Source of the DNA: Flavobacterium sp. CBA20B-1
Lineage (GTDB): Bacteria > Bacteroidota > Bacteroidia > Flavobacteriales > Flavobacteriaceae
Direction of reading: 5' to 3'
Assembly: GCF_028473145.1 (NCBI RefSeq)
Contig: NZ_CP092370.1
Span: forward strand, 434,001 to 498,000
DNA: 64,000 nt
Shown: positions 46,058-54,961 of the stretch, piece by piece
Layout of the letters: each line of letters begins with the position of its first letter
Position numbering within the stretch: the stretch's first letter is position 1
The notes under the pieces: model-generated
Database searches by the model: none
Seen by the model: only the letters and a program-made list of their open reading frames with translations
What the model was told of the DNA's origin: nothing
Position numbers and translations under genes: made by a program

Positions 46058-46369
46058 ATGGATAAAAAAAGACAATCTTTTTTGTTAACAATTATCACAA
46101 CAGTTTTTACTTTACTGTGGTTTGCCTTTTTTCTTCTTTCATCATTTAGTGATGTTTTAGACGAGCCTGGTTTTGGATTAACTTTATTATTGATGCTTTT
46201 TGCTTTTTTTTCGTTTATATTTCCGTTTGCTGGTTTGTATTTATGGTATTCAGATAATTTCAGATTAAAATCAAAATACTTAATTACCATTGCTTTTTCT
46301 TTAACACCGTGGATAATCGTTTTGTTAGTTTCGATAAGAAATACAATTCTTGAATGGCTATTTGGTTGA
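46058..46369 (+). CDS. small membrane protein, unknown function
   Basis: A 103-residue protein with three predicted membrane helices (about 9-28, 38-61 and 75-92) and a short basic start MDKKRQS. I do not recognise the family. There is no obvious partner; a 30-codon membrane ORF follows after 12 bases. It is isolated between divergent pdhB and mutL. Confidence 0.6.
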   Translation: MDKKRQSFLLTIITTVFTLLWFAFFLLSSFSDVLDEPGFGLTLLLMLFAFFSFIFPFAGLYLWYSDNFRLKSKYLITIAFSLTPWIIVLLVSIRNTILEWLFG

Positions 46370-46381
46370 TTTTTTAATTTA

Positions 46382-46474
46382 ATGCTTTTACTAACCTTCT
46401 TCGCAGTGGCTGTGATATTTTATATTTTGGTGCTTTATATTCTGCAAAATCTAGTAGAAATCAATCATGAATAG
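46382..46474 (+). CDS. possible 30-residue membrane peptide
   Basis: An ATG frame reads MLLLTFFAVAVIFYILVLYI and ends NLVEINHE. It is one hydrophobic helix with a charged tail, starting 12 bases after the preceding membrane gene. The length and composition fit a small membrane protein, but short chance frames like this are common. Confidence 0.3.
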   Translation: MLLLTFFAVAVIFYILVLYILQNLVEINHE

Positions 46475-46592
46475 CAAAAATTAAAATTGCTAGAGAAAAT
46501 CTAACACATTACCCTATAACCCCTTCCGTCTTTTTGGTTTTCTTTAACTCATTGCAGCAGCTAATTGATAAGTAAAATCCCACATAAAATTG

Positions 46593-46600
46593 TATTTTTG
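46593..46600 (+). promoter_or_regulatory. -7 box (TATTTTTG) before mutL
   Basis: TATTTTTG lies 29 bases before the mutL ATG and fits TAnnTTTG. The only TTG upstream is 25 bases away, longer than usual. Confidence 0.4.
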
Positions 46601-46629
46601 TAAATCATTCAAAAAAAGTATAAAAATAC

Positions 46630-48564
46630 ATGTCTAGCGTTATACGTTTATTGCCCGATCACGTAGCCAACCAAATTGCCGCCGGAGAAGTGGTGCAAAG
46701 ACCTGCATCGGTGGTAAAGGAGTTGCTTGAAAATGCCGTGGATGCGGGTGCAACTGCAATTAAATTGGTGATTAAAGATGCCGGAAAAACGCTTATTCAG
46801 GTAATAGACAATGGCAAAGGAATGAACGAAATTGATGCCCGCATGTGTTTTGAACGCCATGCTACGTCTAAAATTTCCATTGCCGAAGATTTGTTTCAAT
46901 TGCAAACCAAAGGTTTTAGAGGCGAGGCATTGGCATCTATTGCGGCCATTGCACATGTAGAGTTAAAGTCTAAAGAACATACTGCCGAGTTAGGCACTCA
47001 TGTGGTGATTGAAGGAAGCAAAATTATATCGCAAGAAATTGCGGTGGTTCCTAGCGGCACTTCGTTTTCTGTAAAAAATTTGTTTTTCAATATTCCGGCT
47101 CGTCGCAATTTCTTAAAGTCTGATCAGGTAGAACTGCGCCATGTAATTGATGAATTTGAGCGTGTGGCTTTGGCACATCCTGCAATTCAGTTTACATGTA
47201 TCAACAACGGAAGCGAGCTTTTCAATGTGCCTGCATCGAATATCAGACAGCGTATTGTGAATGTTTTCGGCACAAAAACCAATGAAAAGTTGGTTCCCGT
47301 TCAAGAAACTACCGAAATTGTTGAAATCCATGGATTTGTGGCAAAGCCCGAATTTGCTAAAAAGAGTAGGGGCGAACAGTTTTTTTTCGTGAATGATCGC
47401 TTTATAAAAAGTGGCTACCTGCATCATGCGGTTACTGCCGCTTTTGAAGGATTGCTGAAAGATGGTACACATCCTAGTTATTTTCTGTATTTAACCTTGC
47501 CTCCAAACAGCATTGATATTAATATTCATCCCACAAAAACCGAAATTAAGTTTGATGATGAGCAAGCCTTATATGCTATTTTGCGCGCAACCATTAAACA
47601 CAGTTTGGGACAATTTAATGTGGCTCCAGTGCTCGATTTTCAAAAAGACAGTGATTTAGATGTTCCATACAGTTATGAAGGTACAAAATCGGTGGAACCA
47701 ACGGTTGAAGTAGATGCTTTTTACAATCCGTTTGAAAGTATGAAAGCCAGCAACACCATGGCACAACAAATAGGTGCGGGGTTTAATCCTTTTGAAAGTG
47801 TGAAGCCAAAACCTTCGGGAACTTCTTTTTCGGGTATGAATTCTTTTCAAGATAAAAAGCCACATCGTTCGGGCAGTTGGGAAACTCTTTACGAAGGTAT
47901 TTCAGATGCAAAAGAGTTCATTTTAACATCTGCAAATCATCAAATCGATGAAGAGGTCATCACAGGTTCGCTGTTTGATGAGGAAACACCACAAGCGGCA
48001 AATCATCAACAAACCTATCAATTTCAAAAAAAATACATCATCAGTCCCATAAAATCGGGCATGATTATTATCGATCAGCGCAAAGCCCATCAACGGATCT
48101 TGTATGAACACTATATACATGCATTGGCGGTAAAACAAAATGCAAGTCAGCAGTTATTGTTTCCATTATCGTTATATTACACGGCTTATGAGTTGGAATT
48201 GCTGCGAAATATCGAACCACAATTGGTGCAAATGGGTTTTTTGTTTGAGGAATTATCAAATGAAAAAATTGTGATTTTAGGTATTCCAGTTTCTATAACC
48301 GAAAGTGAAGTTTCAATTGTTTTGGAAGATTTACTGAACGATTTGCAAGACGATGTTCCTAGTGATCACAGTGTTTTAAACGACCGTATTGCAAAATCAT
48401 TGGCGCTGAGTTTAGCGATTAAAACGGGAACATATCTCACCGAAAAAGAACAAGAACATATAGTAAATAGTTTGTTTGGATGCACAGATCCGCAAACATC
48501 GCCTTTTGGCAAAACTACTTTTATTACTATGAAAGTAGAAGATATTGATAAAAAATTTATGTAA
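46630..48564 (+). CDS. mutL: DNA mismatch repair protein MutL
   Basis: A 644-residue protein. The N-terminal GHKL ATPase has RPASVVKELLENAVDAGA, DNGKGM and FRGEALASIAAIAHVEL; a variable linker at about 345-470 contains two FNPFES-type repeats; the C-terminal dimer domain follows. The endonuclease motif of many MutL proteins, DQHA...E....E, reads IIIDQRKAHQRILYEHY, with the key His changed to Arg and one Glu to Gln, and the C-terminal zinc motif CPHGRP is SPFGKT. So it may lack nicking activity. The first rhomboid gene starts at its stop codon (TAATG). Confidence 0.95.
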   Translation: MSSVIRLLPDHVANQIAAGEVVQRPASVVKELLENAVDAGATAIKLVIKDAGKTLIQVIDNGKGMNEIDARMCFERHATSKISIAEDLFQLQTKGFRGEALASIAAIAHVELKSKEHTAELGTHVVIEGSKIISQEIAVVPSGTSFSVKNLFFNIPARRNFLKSDQVELRHVIDEFERVALAHPAIQFTCINNGSELFNVPASNIRQRIVNVFGTKTNEKLVPVQETTEIVEIHGFVAKPEFAKKSRGEQFFFVNDRFIKSGYLHHAVTAAFEGLLKDGTHPSYFLYLTLPPNSIDINIHPTKTEIKFDDEQALYAILRATIKHSLGQFNVAPVLDFQKDSDLDVPYSYEGTKSVEPTVEVDAFYNPFESMKASNTMAQQIGAGFNPFESVKPKPSGTSFSGMNSFQDKKPHRSGSWETLYEGISDAKEFILTSANHQIDEEVITGSLFDEETPQAANHQQTYQFQKKYIISPIKSGMIIIDQRKAHQRILYEHYIHALAVKQNASQQLLFPLSLYYTAYELELLRNIEPQLVQMGFLFEELSNEKIVILGIPVSITESEVSIVLEDLLNDLQDDVPSDHSVLNDRIAKSLALSLAIKTGTYLTEKEQEHIVNSLFGCTDPQTSPFGKTTFITMKVEDIDKKFM

Positions 48565-49313
48565 TGAATCAGATTACCCCTGTTGTTAAACAATTGTTAA
48601 TTGTAAACATAATCATTTTTGTTGGAACCTTTTTTATTCCGCAATTAATGGATTATTTTCCGATGTATTATTTTGAAAATCCCAGTTTTGAATTTTGGCA
48701 GCCTGTTACAAGAATGTTTTTACATGCCGGTTTTTTCCATGTTTTTTTTAGCGTTATTGTATTATTTTCTTTCGGTTCTGTTTTAGAACAAATTTGGGGC
48801 GGAGCAAAATTTCTTATTTTTTATTTTGCATGCGGATTAGGAGCTTGTATTGTAGATGCTTTATTCAAATATTTTGTTATTCACGACACGGTAAATCTTT
48901 TAGTTTTAAATGGATTTTCAGAAAGTAGTATATTTGAGTTGTTAGGAAAGGGCATGTTTGATAATCAATGGTCTGAGTTTGTAAGTGATAGTAAACTTCA
49001 AAATATGCTTTTGGCTTATATGTCCGTTTCGTTCGGATCCACAGGAATTATTTATGGTTTAATGGTTGCATTTGCTTTTATGTTTCCCAATACCAGCTTG
49101 TCATTATTCTTTGTTCCGGTACCAATTAAAGCAAAATATTTTGTACCTATTATTTTAACTTTGGATTTAGCATTCGGTTTTTTTGGAGGCGTATCTGTTT
49201 TTGGTAATGGTATTATAAATTATTTTTCTCATATCGGCAGTGCGGTTGTAGGTTTTATTTTAATGTGGATTTGGAGAAAAAAACAGTTTGATCAATTTCG
49301 TTGGGATAAATAA
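48564..49313 (+). CDS. rhomboid-family protein, probably inactive protease
   Basis: A 249-residue protein with the rhomboid layout of six or more membrane helices. In the second rhomboid gene and in active proteases the helix 4 motif is GxSG; here it is GSTG, with Thr160 at the serine position. The helix 2 motif HAGFFHVFFS has Ser in place of the oxyanion Asn. The helix 6 histidine is kept (YFSHIGS). Thus it looks like a non-catalytic rhomboid relative. It overlaps mutL by one base and precedes an apparently active paralogue, so the two may act together in the inner membrane. Confidence 0.8.
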   Translation: MNQITPVVKQLLIVNIIIFVGTFFIPQLMDYFPMYYFENPSFEFWQPVTRMFLHAGFFHVFFSVIVLFSFGSVLEQIWGGAKFLIFYFACGLGACIVDALFKYFVIHDTVNLLVLNGFSESSIFELLGKGMFDNQWSEFVSDSKLQNMLLAYMSVSFGSTGIIYGLMVAFAFMFPNTSLSLFFVPVPIKAKYFVPIILTLDLAFGFFGGVSVFGNGIINYFSHIGSAVVGFILMWIWRKKQFDQFRWDK

Positions 49314-49319
49314 CAAATT

Positions 49320-50111
49320 ATGCAAAAGTTCGATATTAAAAATCTAAGTGTAGAAATTAAACTTATTATCGTTGTAAGCACTATCAGTCTTTTGGTAATG
49401 CTAATGAAGCTTGTTGCCCCTGGTTTCTATATAAGTATTATTGAACAATTGGCATTGTTTAGCAACTTTCAGGTTTTTAATTACCGCATCTGGCAATTTG
49501 TTACATACAGTTTTCTGCATGCAGATATTATGCATTTGCTGCTTAATATGCTGATGTTGTATCTTTTTAGTCAGATGTTTTTTACGTTTTTTAATGAAAA
49601 ACAATTTTTAAAAGCCTATTTTTTAGGTGGTATATTTGCCGGATTGTTCTATTTTGTTGTATCAAATATTTTTGGAATCAATACATTTGTAGTTGGAGCA
49701 TCAGGCGCAGTAATGGCAGTTTTTTTTACTGTAGTTGGATACAATCCAAAAATGCAAGTTCGTTTAATTGTTTTTAGTGTAAAAATATATTATATTGCGA
49801 TTGCACTTCTAATTTTTGATATACTTCAATTGTTTCTTAGTAATTCAGGCGGTCATTTAGCTCATTTAGGCGGAAGTATCTTTGGTTTTTGCTACGGTAA
49901 ATATTTAGGCGGATTTACGTTTGTTTTTCCAAAAAAATCAAAAGTAAAAAGCAATTTGCGAACGGTTCACAATAAAATGAATCCAACCAAAAATAATTCT
50001 ACCAATAATAGCGTTCAACAAAAAATAGATGTTATCTTAGACAAAATTAGCAAGTCGGGATACGATAGTTTAACAAAAGAAGAAAAAGAATTTTTGTTTA
50101 AGCAAAAATAG
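49320..50111 (+). CDS. rhomboid-family intramembrane serine protease
   Basis: A 263-residue protein. The helix 2 motif HADIMHLLLNM, the catalytic GASGAV and the histidine motif HLAHLGG are all present, so it should be an active rhomboid that cleaves membrane proteins in the bilayer. The C-terminal 60 residues are soluble and basic. It lies six bases after the probable pseudoprotease and five before the EEP-family gene. The substrate is unknown. Confidence 0.92.
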   Translation: MQKFDIKNLSVEIKLIIVVSTISLLVMLMKLVAPGFYISIIEQLALFSNFQVFNYRIWQFVTYSFLHADIMHLLLNMLMLYLFSQMFFTFFNEKQFLKAYFLGGIFAGLFYFVVSNIFGINTFVVGASGAVMAVFFTVVGYNPKMQVRLIVFSVKIYYIAIALLIFDILQLFLSNSGGHLAHLGGSIFGFCYGKYLGGFTFVFPKKSKVKSNLRTVHNKMNPTKNNSTNNSVQQKIDVILDKISKSGYDSLTKEEKEFLFKQK

Positions 50112-50115
50112 ATGT

Positions 50116-51150
50116 ATGAAACAGCTAAAATGGTTCAATAAAACAGCCTACGTTATAAACATTATGTTGGTTATCCTAACATTAATGGGCTATGTATTGC
50201 CTTCTATGGCTCCAAAACTGTTTCCTTTTTTATCGGTTTTAACACTTATTTTACCTACACTTTTAATGCTGAATTTGGTTTTTGTTTTGTATTGGGCATT
50301 GCAGTTCAAAAAACAAGTGTTGCTTTCGGTTATTGTATTTTTAATCGGATATACTTTTTTTACAAAATTCTATAAATTCTCCGCAACCAATAAAGAAACC
50401 TCAGAAAGCGATTTTACTGTTTTAAGCTATAATGTTCGGCTTTTTAATCTGTTTGAATGGTTGCCAAACGAGAATGTACCAGAAAATATTAAGCGATTTA
50501 TAGAAGAACAAAACCCTGATATCATTTGCTTTCAAGAATATTCCAAGTCGGCTCGATATGAATTAGACGACTATAAATTCCGTCATATTATCATGCACGG
50601 AAAGAAAATTAAAACGGGTCAAGCTATTTTTTCAAAATTCCGAATTATTGATGAAGGCGAAATTGCCTTACCCAATTCAGATAACAATGTGGTTTATGCG
50701 GATATTGTAAAAAATAAAGATACTATTCGTGTGTATAGTATTCATTTGCACTCGGTTAATATCAGTCCGGATATTAATGAAATTGATGAAAGCAAATCCA
50801 AGCGAATTTTTAACCGCTTAAGCGAAGCTTTCAAAGTACAGCAATTGCAGTCGGAATTAATTCAGGCACACATGCAAGACTTTAATGGGCACAAAATAAT
50901 TTGTGGCGATATGAACAATACGGCTTTTTCGTATGTGTATAAAAACATAATTGGCGATATGAACGACGCCTTCGTAGAAGCAGGTAAAGGCTTTGGGCAA
51001 ACCTATAGCTATAAATATTATCCGGCACGAATTGATTATATTTTGGTAGATGAGGTGTTTGATGTGAAAGAATTTAAAACCTTTAATACCTTTAAAAATT
51101 CAGATCATTTCCCCATCATGGCACGATTAAATATGAAGATAAAACGGTGA
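50116..51150 (+). CDS. endonuclease/exonuclease/phosphatase-family membrane protein
   Basis: A 344-residue protein. Three membrane helices fill residues 10-85, then comes the EEP domain: LSYNVRLFNLFEW, IICFQEYSK, IHLHSVN, CGDMNNTAF and the final SDHFPIM. These are the metal-binding and catalytic segments of the DNase I-like fold. Substrates in this superfamily vary (DNA, inositol phosphates, sphingomyelin), so the reaction is open; the membrane anchor would place the domain outside the inner membrane or at its surface. It follows the rhomboid by five bases. Confidence 0.88.
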   Translation: MKQLKWFNKTAYVINIMLVILTLMGYVLPSMAPKLFPFLSVLTLILPTLLMLNLVFVLYWALQFKKQVLLSVIVFLIGYTFFTKFYKFSATNKETSESDFTVLSYNVRLFNLFEWLPNENVPENIKRFIEEQNPDIICFQEYSKSARYELDDYKFRHIIMHGKKIKTGQAIFSKFRIIDEGEIALPNSDNNVVYADIVKNKDTIRVYSIHLHSVNISPDINEIDESKSKRIFNRLSEAFKVQQLQSELIQAHMQDFNGHKIICGDMNNTAFSYVYKNIIGDMNDAFVEAGKGFGQTYSYKYYPARIDYILVDEVFDVKEFKTFNTFKNSDHFPIMARLNMKIKR

Positions 51151-51432
51151 AATAGTTTTTGTTTTCCGGGTATTGTCTGCAATTTTAAATAGAATTTCAG
51201 TTGCATGAATGCTTCCTTTGAAAAAATATTCTTAAAAATTTACATTGAATTAATTTTACCTAAAGGATTATTGCAAGAATTGGCAATGTTTACCATGCAC
51301 ACCACTTGCGGAGTATTGCATTCAAAAACGAAAGTCATAAATACAACCGCTTATTTATACCAATGATTGGCGGCGAATTTATAAAGCAGGATTTAGCAAT
51401 TCCGTTAAACCCAACATCGGTTAACTAAAAAT
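51151..51432. other. gene-poor stretch, possible remnant
   Basis: About 280 bases between the EEP gene and two hairpins. An ATG frame at 51205-51366 gives 53 residues (with IELILPKGLLQELAMF), and another frame near the end gives PMIGGEFIKQDLAIPLNP. Neither matches a family I know. They could be pieces of one decayed gene, since the frames meet near 51366, or chance. Confidence 0.35.
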
Positions 51433-51434
51433 TG

Positions 51435-51464
51435 AAAAAAGGATATTGAAAAATATCCTTTTTT
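51435..51464 (+). terminator. terminator hairpin, plus strand
   Basis: GGATATT and AATATCC pair around a GAAA loop, extended by six A-T pairs, and the T run continues. It probably ends the rhomboid-EEP transcript, though it lies 285 bases after that stop. Confidence 0.75.
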
Positions 51465-51470
51465 GTTATC

Positions 51471-51498
51471 AATAAAAAAGCCTTGCTATGCAAGGCTT
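51471..51498 (-). terminator. terminator of the Thr/Glu-rich lipoprotein gene
   Basis: On the minus strand AAGCCTTGC and GCAAGGCTT pair with loop ATA, followed by TTTTTTATT. It lies 28 bases after the stop of the lipoprotein gene. Confidence 0.8.
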
Positions 51499-51525
51499 AA
51501 TTAGTTTTCTATCATAACTAAAATA

Positions 51526-51759
51526 TTAGTGAGCAGCTGGAGCTTCTTCAGTAGCAGCTGGAGTCTCAGTAGTAGTTTCAGTTGTAGTAGTAGTAGTTTC
51601 TTCTACTGGAGTAACTGGAGTTTCTTCAACAGCTGGAGTTTCCTCTGTAGTTGTAGTTTCAACTGTAGTTTCTTCAGTTGTAGTTTCTTTAGCTGTATCT
51701 TTACAAGAAACGAATGCTACAGAAGCTACTAATACTAATGATAATGCTAATTTTTTCAT
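51526..51759 (-). CDS. small lipoprotein with Thr/Glu/Pro-rich tail
   Basis: A 77-residue protein. The N-terminus KKLALSLVLVASVAFVSCKD is a signal peptide with the lipobox FVSC, so it is anchored at about Cys19. The rest is made almost entirely of threonine, glutamate, proline, alanine and valine in degenerate repeats such as TTEETTVETTT. This kind of extended acidic tail is common in small surface lipoproteins. It could be glycosylated, but no motif shows that. Clear own terminator. The opposite strand has an open frame that only mirrors the repeats. Confidence 0.75.
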   Translation of the reverse strand: MKKLALSLVLVASVAFVSCKDTAKETTTEETTVETTTTEETPAVEETPVTPVEETTTTTTETTTETPAATEEAPAAH

Positions 51760-51876
51760 TTTTTTAATTATAAAAGTTAATTATTAATTCTCTACAAAGA
51801 TATGAATTTTTTAATACCACAATATTTTTTTGTATTTTTTTTTAGAAAATATTTTTGGCTTATAAAACATTGATTA

Positions 51877-54039
51877 TTAACGATTTGTTTTTTTGTTTGT
51901 GCTCGGTTTTATTATTTTCATCTCTTCAATCAGGTGTTTTGCACCTGCGTATTTGTCAATAACGAACAAAATATAGCGCGAATCTACCATAATATTTCTG
52001 CAAATAGCCGGGTCGTAATGAATATCACTCATGGTTCCTTCCCAAACGCGGTCAAAGTTTAAACCAATTAAATTTCCGTTTGCATCTAAAGCCGGCGAAC
52101 CTGAATTTCCGCCTGTTGTGTGGTTAGTTGCAATAAAATTCACAGGAAGCTTCCCGTTTTTATCTGCATATTGCCCAAAATCTTTGGTGTTATATAAATC
52201 AATCAGTTTTTGTGGAACATCAAACTCATAATCCCCAGGAACATATTTTTCCATAACTCCGTCTAAATAGGTTACGTGGCTGTAAGTTACCGCATCGCTT
52301 GGTTGGTAACCGTTTACTTTTCCGTAAGTAACACGTAAAGTGGAGTTGGCATCTGGGAAGATTCGTGCATCAGGAAACAATTCCAATTGTGCTTTCATAT
52401 AAGTACGTTGTAAACCTTCTAATTCTAACGCCATTTTATCATACTTGGGTGCAATTACATTAAAATAATTTTCCGAAAGATTTTTTGCCAAGGCATAACC
52501 CGGGTCTTTTTGCATATTTTTAATTACGTCTTCTGCCTTGCCGTTCATTAACTTTTTTAAACCATCGTAAGATGTTAAAGCCGAGTTGGAATAAATATCA
52601 TTACCTAATGCTGTGTAATTTTTATTTTTAATAGCATCTGGGGTTAAATTTGCAGGCGCTTTTGTTCCGTACAATTTTACGACTTCGTTGAAAATTCCCT
52701 GATCAACATCTTTATTATAGTCTTTATATAAGGATGCTAATCCTTTTAATAAATTTTCTTTACGGTCGTTAAACCCTTGTTCGCCTACTTTTGTATAAGC
52801 ATTTTCTAACTGATACAAACGAAAACCAACAGAAAGCAACTCATTGTTTCGTAAAACAACTTCCATAAAATAGTCGCGTGCTAATGTATAAGGCGTTATT
52901 TCATTATAAATTCTTTCAAACTGTGGCAACAAATCTCCGTATTCGTTCATTTTGTTTTGTTGCTTGGCACGTTTTAAAAACTCTTGTTCAAATGCTTTTT
53001 TTATAGCAACTGCATTCGATTTTTTTAAACCTTGACTTTCGCCAATCCATTTTTTCCAATAATTTGCAATTCCGGCATATTTTGATGCATACTGAATTTT
53101 TATAGCTTGATCTTGGCGCATAAACCCATCGGCTACTTTCAATGCCTTGTCGCGAATTTCAATTTTTGCCGGATTCAAATCGTTCACAATTTGTTCTACT
53201 GCAAAAGATGGCAAATATTCTTGCGTTCTCCCTGGATAGCCATAAACCAATGTGAAATCATTGGGTTCAACGCCTTGTATTGATACAGGAAAATAATGCT
53301 TTGAAGTGTATGGCACATTGTCTTTTGAATATTTCGCAGGGCGGTTGTTTTTATCGGCATAAATTCTAAACAACGAAAAATCGCCCGTATGTCTTGGCCA
53401 AACCCAGTTATCGGTATCCGATCCAAATTTACCGATAGATGATGGCGGTGCACCCACCAAACGTACATCTTCATAAGATTCGGTTACAAACAGCATGTAT
53501 TGATTTCCTTCAAAAAACGTACGAATCATCACATTTTGCCACGCTTCGCGTTTGAATGATTTTTGCAAATCGTTCATGTTTTTTTGAACGGCAGCTTTTT
53601 TTTCGGCTTCACTATTTATAGCATCAACACCGTTCATTATTTCTTTGGTCACATCGTGAATGCTCACAATAAAAGTAACTTCTAAATCGGGATTTGGCAA
53701 CTCTTCTTCATACGATTTTGCCCAGAAACCATCCTGCAAATAATCGTGATCAACGGTAGAATGCGATTGAATTTCACCATATCCGCAGTGGTGATTGGTT
53801 AAAAGCAAACCCTTCGGTGAGATTACTTCTGCAGTACAACCGCCATTGAATTGGGGCACTGCATCTTTTAAACTTGAATTGTTTACATCGTAAATATCGG
53901 TAACCGACATTTTCATGCCCAAACTTTTCATTTCTTTTTCGTTCATTCCTTTTAATAAAGAAGGAACCCACATGCCGCCTTGTTGCGCAAAAATGGGAAA
54001 AGAAACCAATAACACAAATGTGCGTAGTAATTTTTTCAT
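51877..54039 (-). CDS. S46-family dipeptidyl-peptidase (DPP7/DPP11-like)
   Basis: A 720-residue secreted serine peptidase with signal peptide KKLLRTFVLLVSFPIFAQ. The catalytic histidine lies in LLTNHHCGYGEIQSHS at about residue 84, and the serine in TGGNSGSPALDANG near residue 650. S46 enzymes release dipeptides from the N-terminus of oligopeptides in the periplasm, which fits an amino-acid-using Flavobacterium. Whether it prefers aliphatic residues (DPP7) or acidic residues (DPP11) cannot be judged by eye. Length is normal. Confidence 0.93.
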   Translation of the reverse strand: MKKLLRTFVLLVSFPIFAQQGGMWVPSLLKGMNEKEMKSLGMKMSVTDIYDVNNSSLKDAVPQFNGGCTAEVISPKGLLLTNHHCGYGEIQSHSTVDHDYLQDGFWAKSYEEELPNPDLEVTFIVSIHDVTKEIMNGVDAINSEAEKKAAVQKNMNDLQKSFKREAWQNVMIRTFFEGNQYMLFVTESYEDVRLVGAPPSSIGKFGSDTDNWVWPRHTGDFSLFRIYADKNNRPAKYSKDNVPYTSKHYFPVSIQGVEPNDFTLVYGYPGRTQEYLPSFAVEQIVNDLNPAKIEIRDKALKVADGFMRQDQAIKIQYASKYAGIANYWKKWIGESQGLKKSNAVAIKKAFEQEFLKRAKQQNKMNEYGDLLPQFERIYNEITPYTLARDYFMEVVLRNNELLSVGFRLYQLENAYTKVGEQGFNDRKENLLKGLASLYKDYNKDVDQGIFNEVVKLYGTKAPANLTPDAIKNKNYTALGNDIYSNSALTSYDGLKKLMNGKAEDVIKNMQKDPGYALAKNLSENYFNVIAPKYDKMALELEGLQRTYMKAQLELFPDARIFPDANSTLRVTYGKVNGYQPSDAVTYSHVTYLDGVMEKYVPGDYEFDVPQKLIDLYNTKDFGQYADKNGKLPVNFIATNHTTGGNSGSPALDANGNLIGLNFDRVWEGTMSDIHYDPAICRNIMVDSRYILFVIDKYAGAKHLIEEMKIIKPSTNKKTNR

Positions 54040-54133
54040 TTTAAGATTTGTTGATAGACTAAAAAATTAAAGTGCCCAAGATACAAATTTTAAACCATTT
54101 TTCTTTATGTTTGATGTTTTATAGCTTGATTTT

Positions 54134-54514
54134 ATGAAGTTTTTACAATTTAATTTACGCTTTTTTATAATCACCCTGATTTTATTTTTGGTTGAAGTGT
54201 TTATTGCGCTTTTTGTTCACGATACTTTTATTCGTCCGTTTGTGGGCGATGTGATTGTGGTATGGCTGATTTACTATTTTTTGCGTACATTTTTAAAGAT
54301 AAAACCTATTTATTTGGCGTGGTTCACTTTGATTTTTTCGTTTGTGGTTGAAACAGCGCAGTATTTTAAACTGGTAACCATTTTAGGTTTGCAAGATAAT
54401 AAGTTGGCACGAATTGTTATTGGAACATCGTTTTCATGGGGCGATATGTTGTGCTATTTCGTGGGGTTTTTGCTGTTGTTTTTGTTTGATAAAGATTTAA
54501 GGAAAAACCATTAA
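54134..54514 (+). CDS. DUF2809 family membrane protein
   Basis: A 126-residue protein with four hydrophobic segments and conserved GDVIVVWLIYYFLRTF, FSFVVETAQYFKLV and SWGDMLCYFVGFLLL segments, typical of DUF2809. This family is related to the VanZ-like proteins, but its function is unknown. Its end overlaps the convergent GNAT gene by 18 bases. Confidence 0.8.
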   Translation: MKFLQFNLRFFIITLILFLVEVFIALFVHDTFIRPFVGDVIVVWLIYYFLRTFLKIKPIYLAWFTLIFSFVVETAQYFKLVTILGLQDNKLARIVIGTSFSWGDMLCYFVGFLLLFLFDKDLRKNH

Positions 54515-54937
54515 ATCGCGTTTGTGTTTTCGGAATTGTTCTTTTTCATATAGCTGTATGGCGCGATGGTTGTGTGGTTCTACTTCCAGCACAATTTTTT
54601 TGTAGTTGTTTTTTTGTGCGTATTGCTTGATGAATTCCATGGCTTTTTTACCAATTCCTTTCCCTTGAAAATTACTGTCGATATATAATTCGTCTAGCAA
54701 AAGCACATTTCCACTCATTTCAAAGCTGAAGAATTGAACTAAAACAATATATCCGCAAATTTCATTGTTAAAGGTAATCACAAAACATTTTCCGGCTTCG
54801 GGTTTTTTTACAAATTCAAAAAACAGATTGGTAGTGGTTTCTTTGTTGATAGGATACCCATCAATTGCATAAAAAGCAACCATAAGGTTTACAATTTGGG
54901 GAATGGTTTCGGTTTTTAAAAATTCAAACTTTATCAT
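54497..54937 (-). CDS. GNAT-family N-acetyltransferase
   Basis: A 146-residue protein from the ATG at 54937 (an alternative start at 54955 adds MFIFKD). The acetyl-CoA-binding loop is QGKGIGKKAMEFIKQYAQ, following the LLLDELYIDSNF strand, and IVLEVEPHNHRAIQLYEKEQ is the usual C-terminal part of the fold. The acceptor is unknown. Its stop lies within the end of the DUF2809 gene. Confidence 0.85.
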   Translation of the reverse strand: MIKFEFLKTETIPQIVNLMVAFYAIDGYPINKETTTNLFFEFVKKPEAGKCFVITFNNEICGYIVLVQFFSFEMSGNVLLLDELYIDSNFQGKGIGKKAMEFIKQYAQKNNYKKIVLEVEPHNHRAIQLYEKEQFRKHKRDLMVFP

Positions 54938-54961
54938 ATCTTTGAAAATAAACATAAAATT

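Noticed and set aside
51529..51732. Serine-rich open frame on the plus strand
   Set aside because: It is the mirror of the Thr/Glu-repeat codons of the lipoprotein on the other strand.
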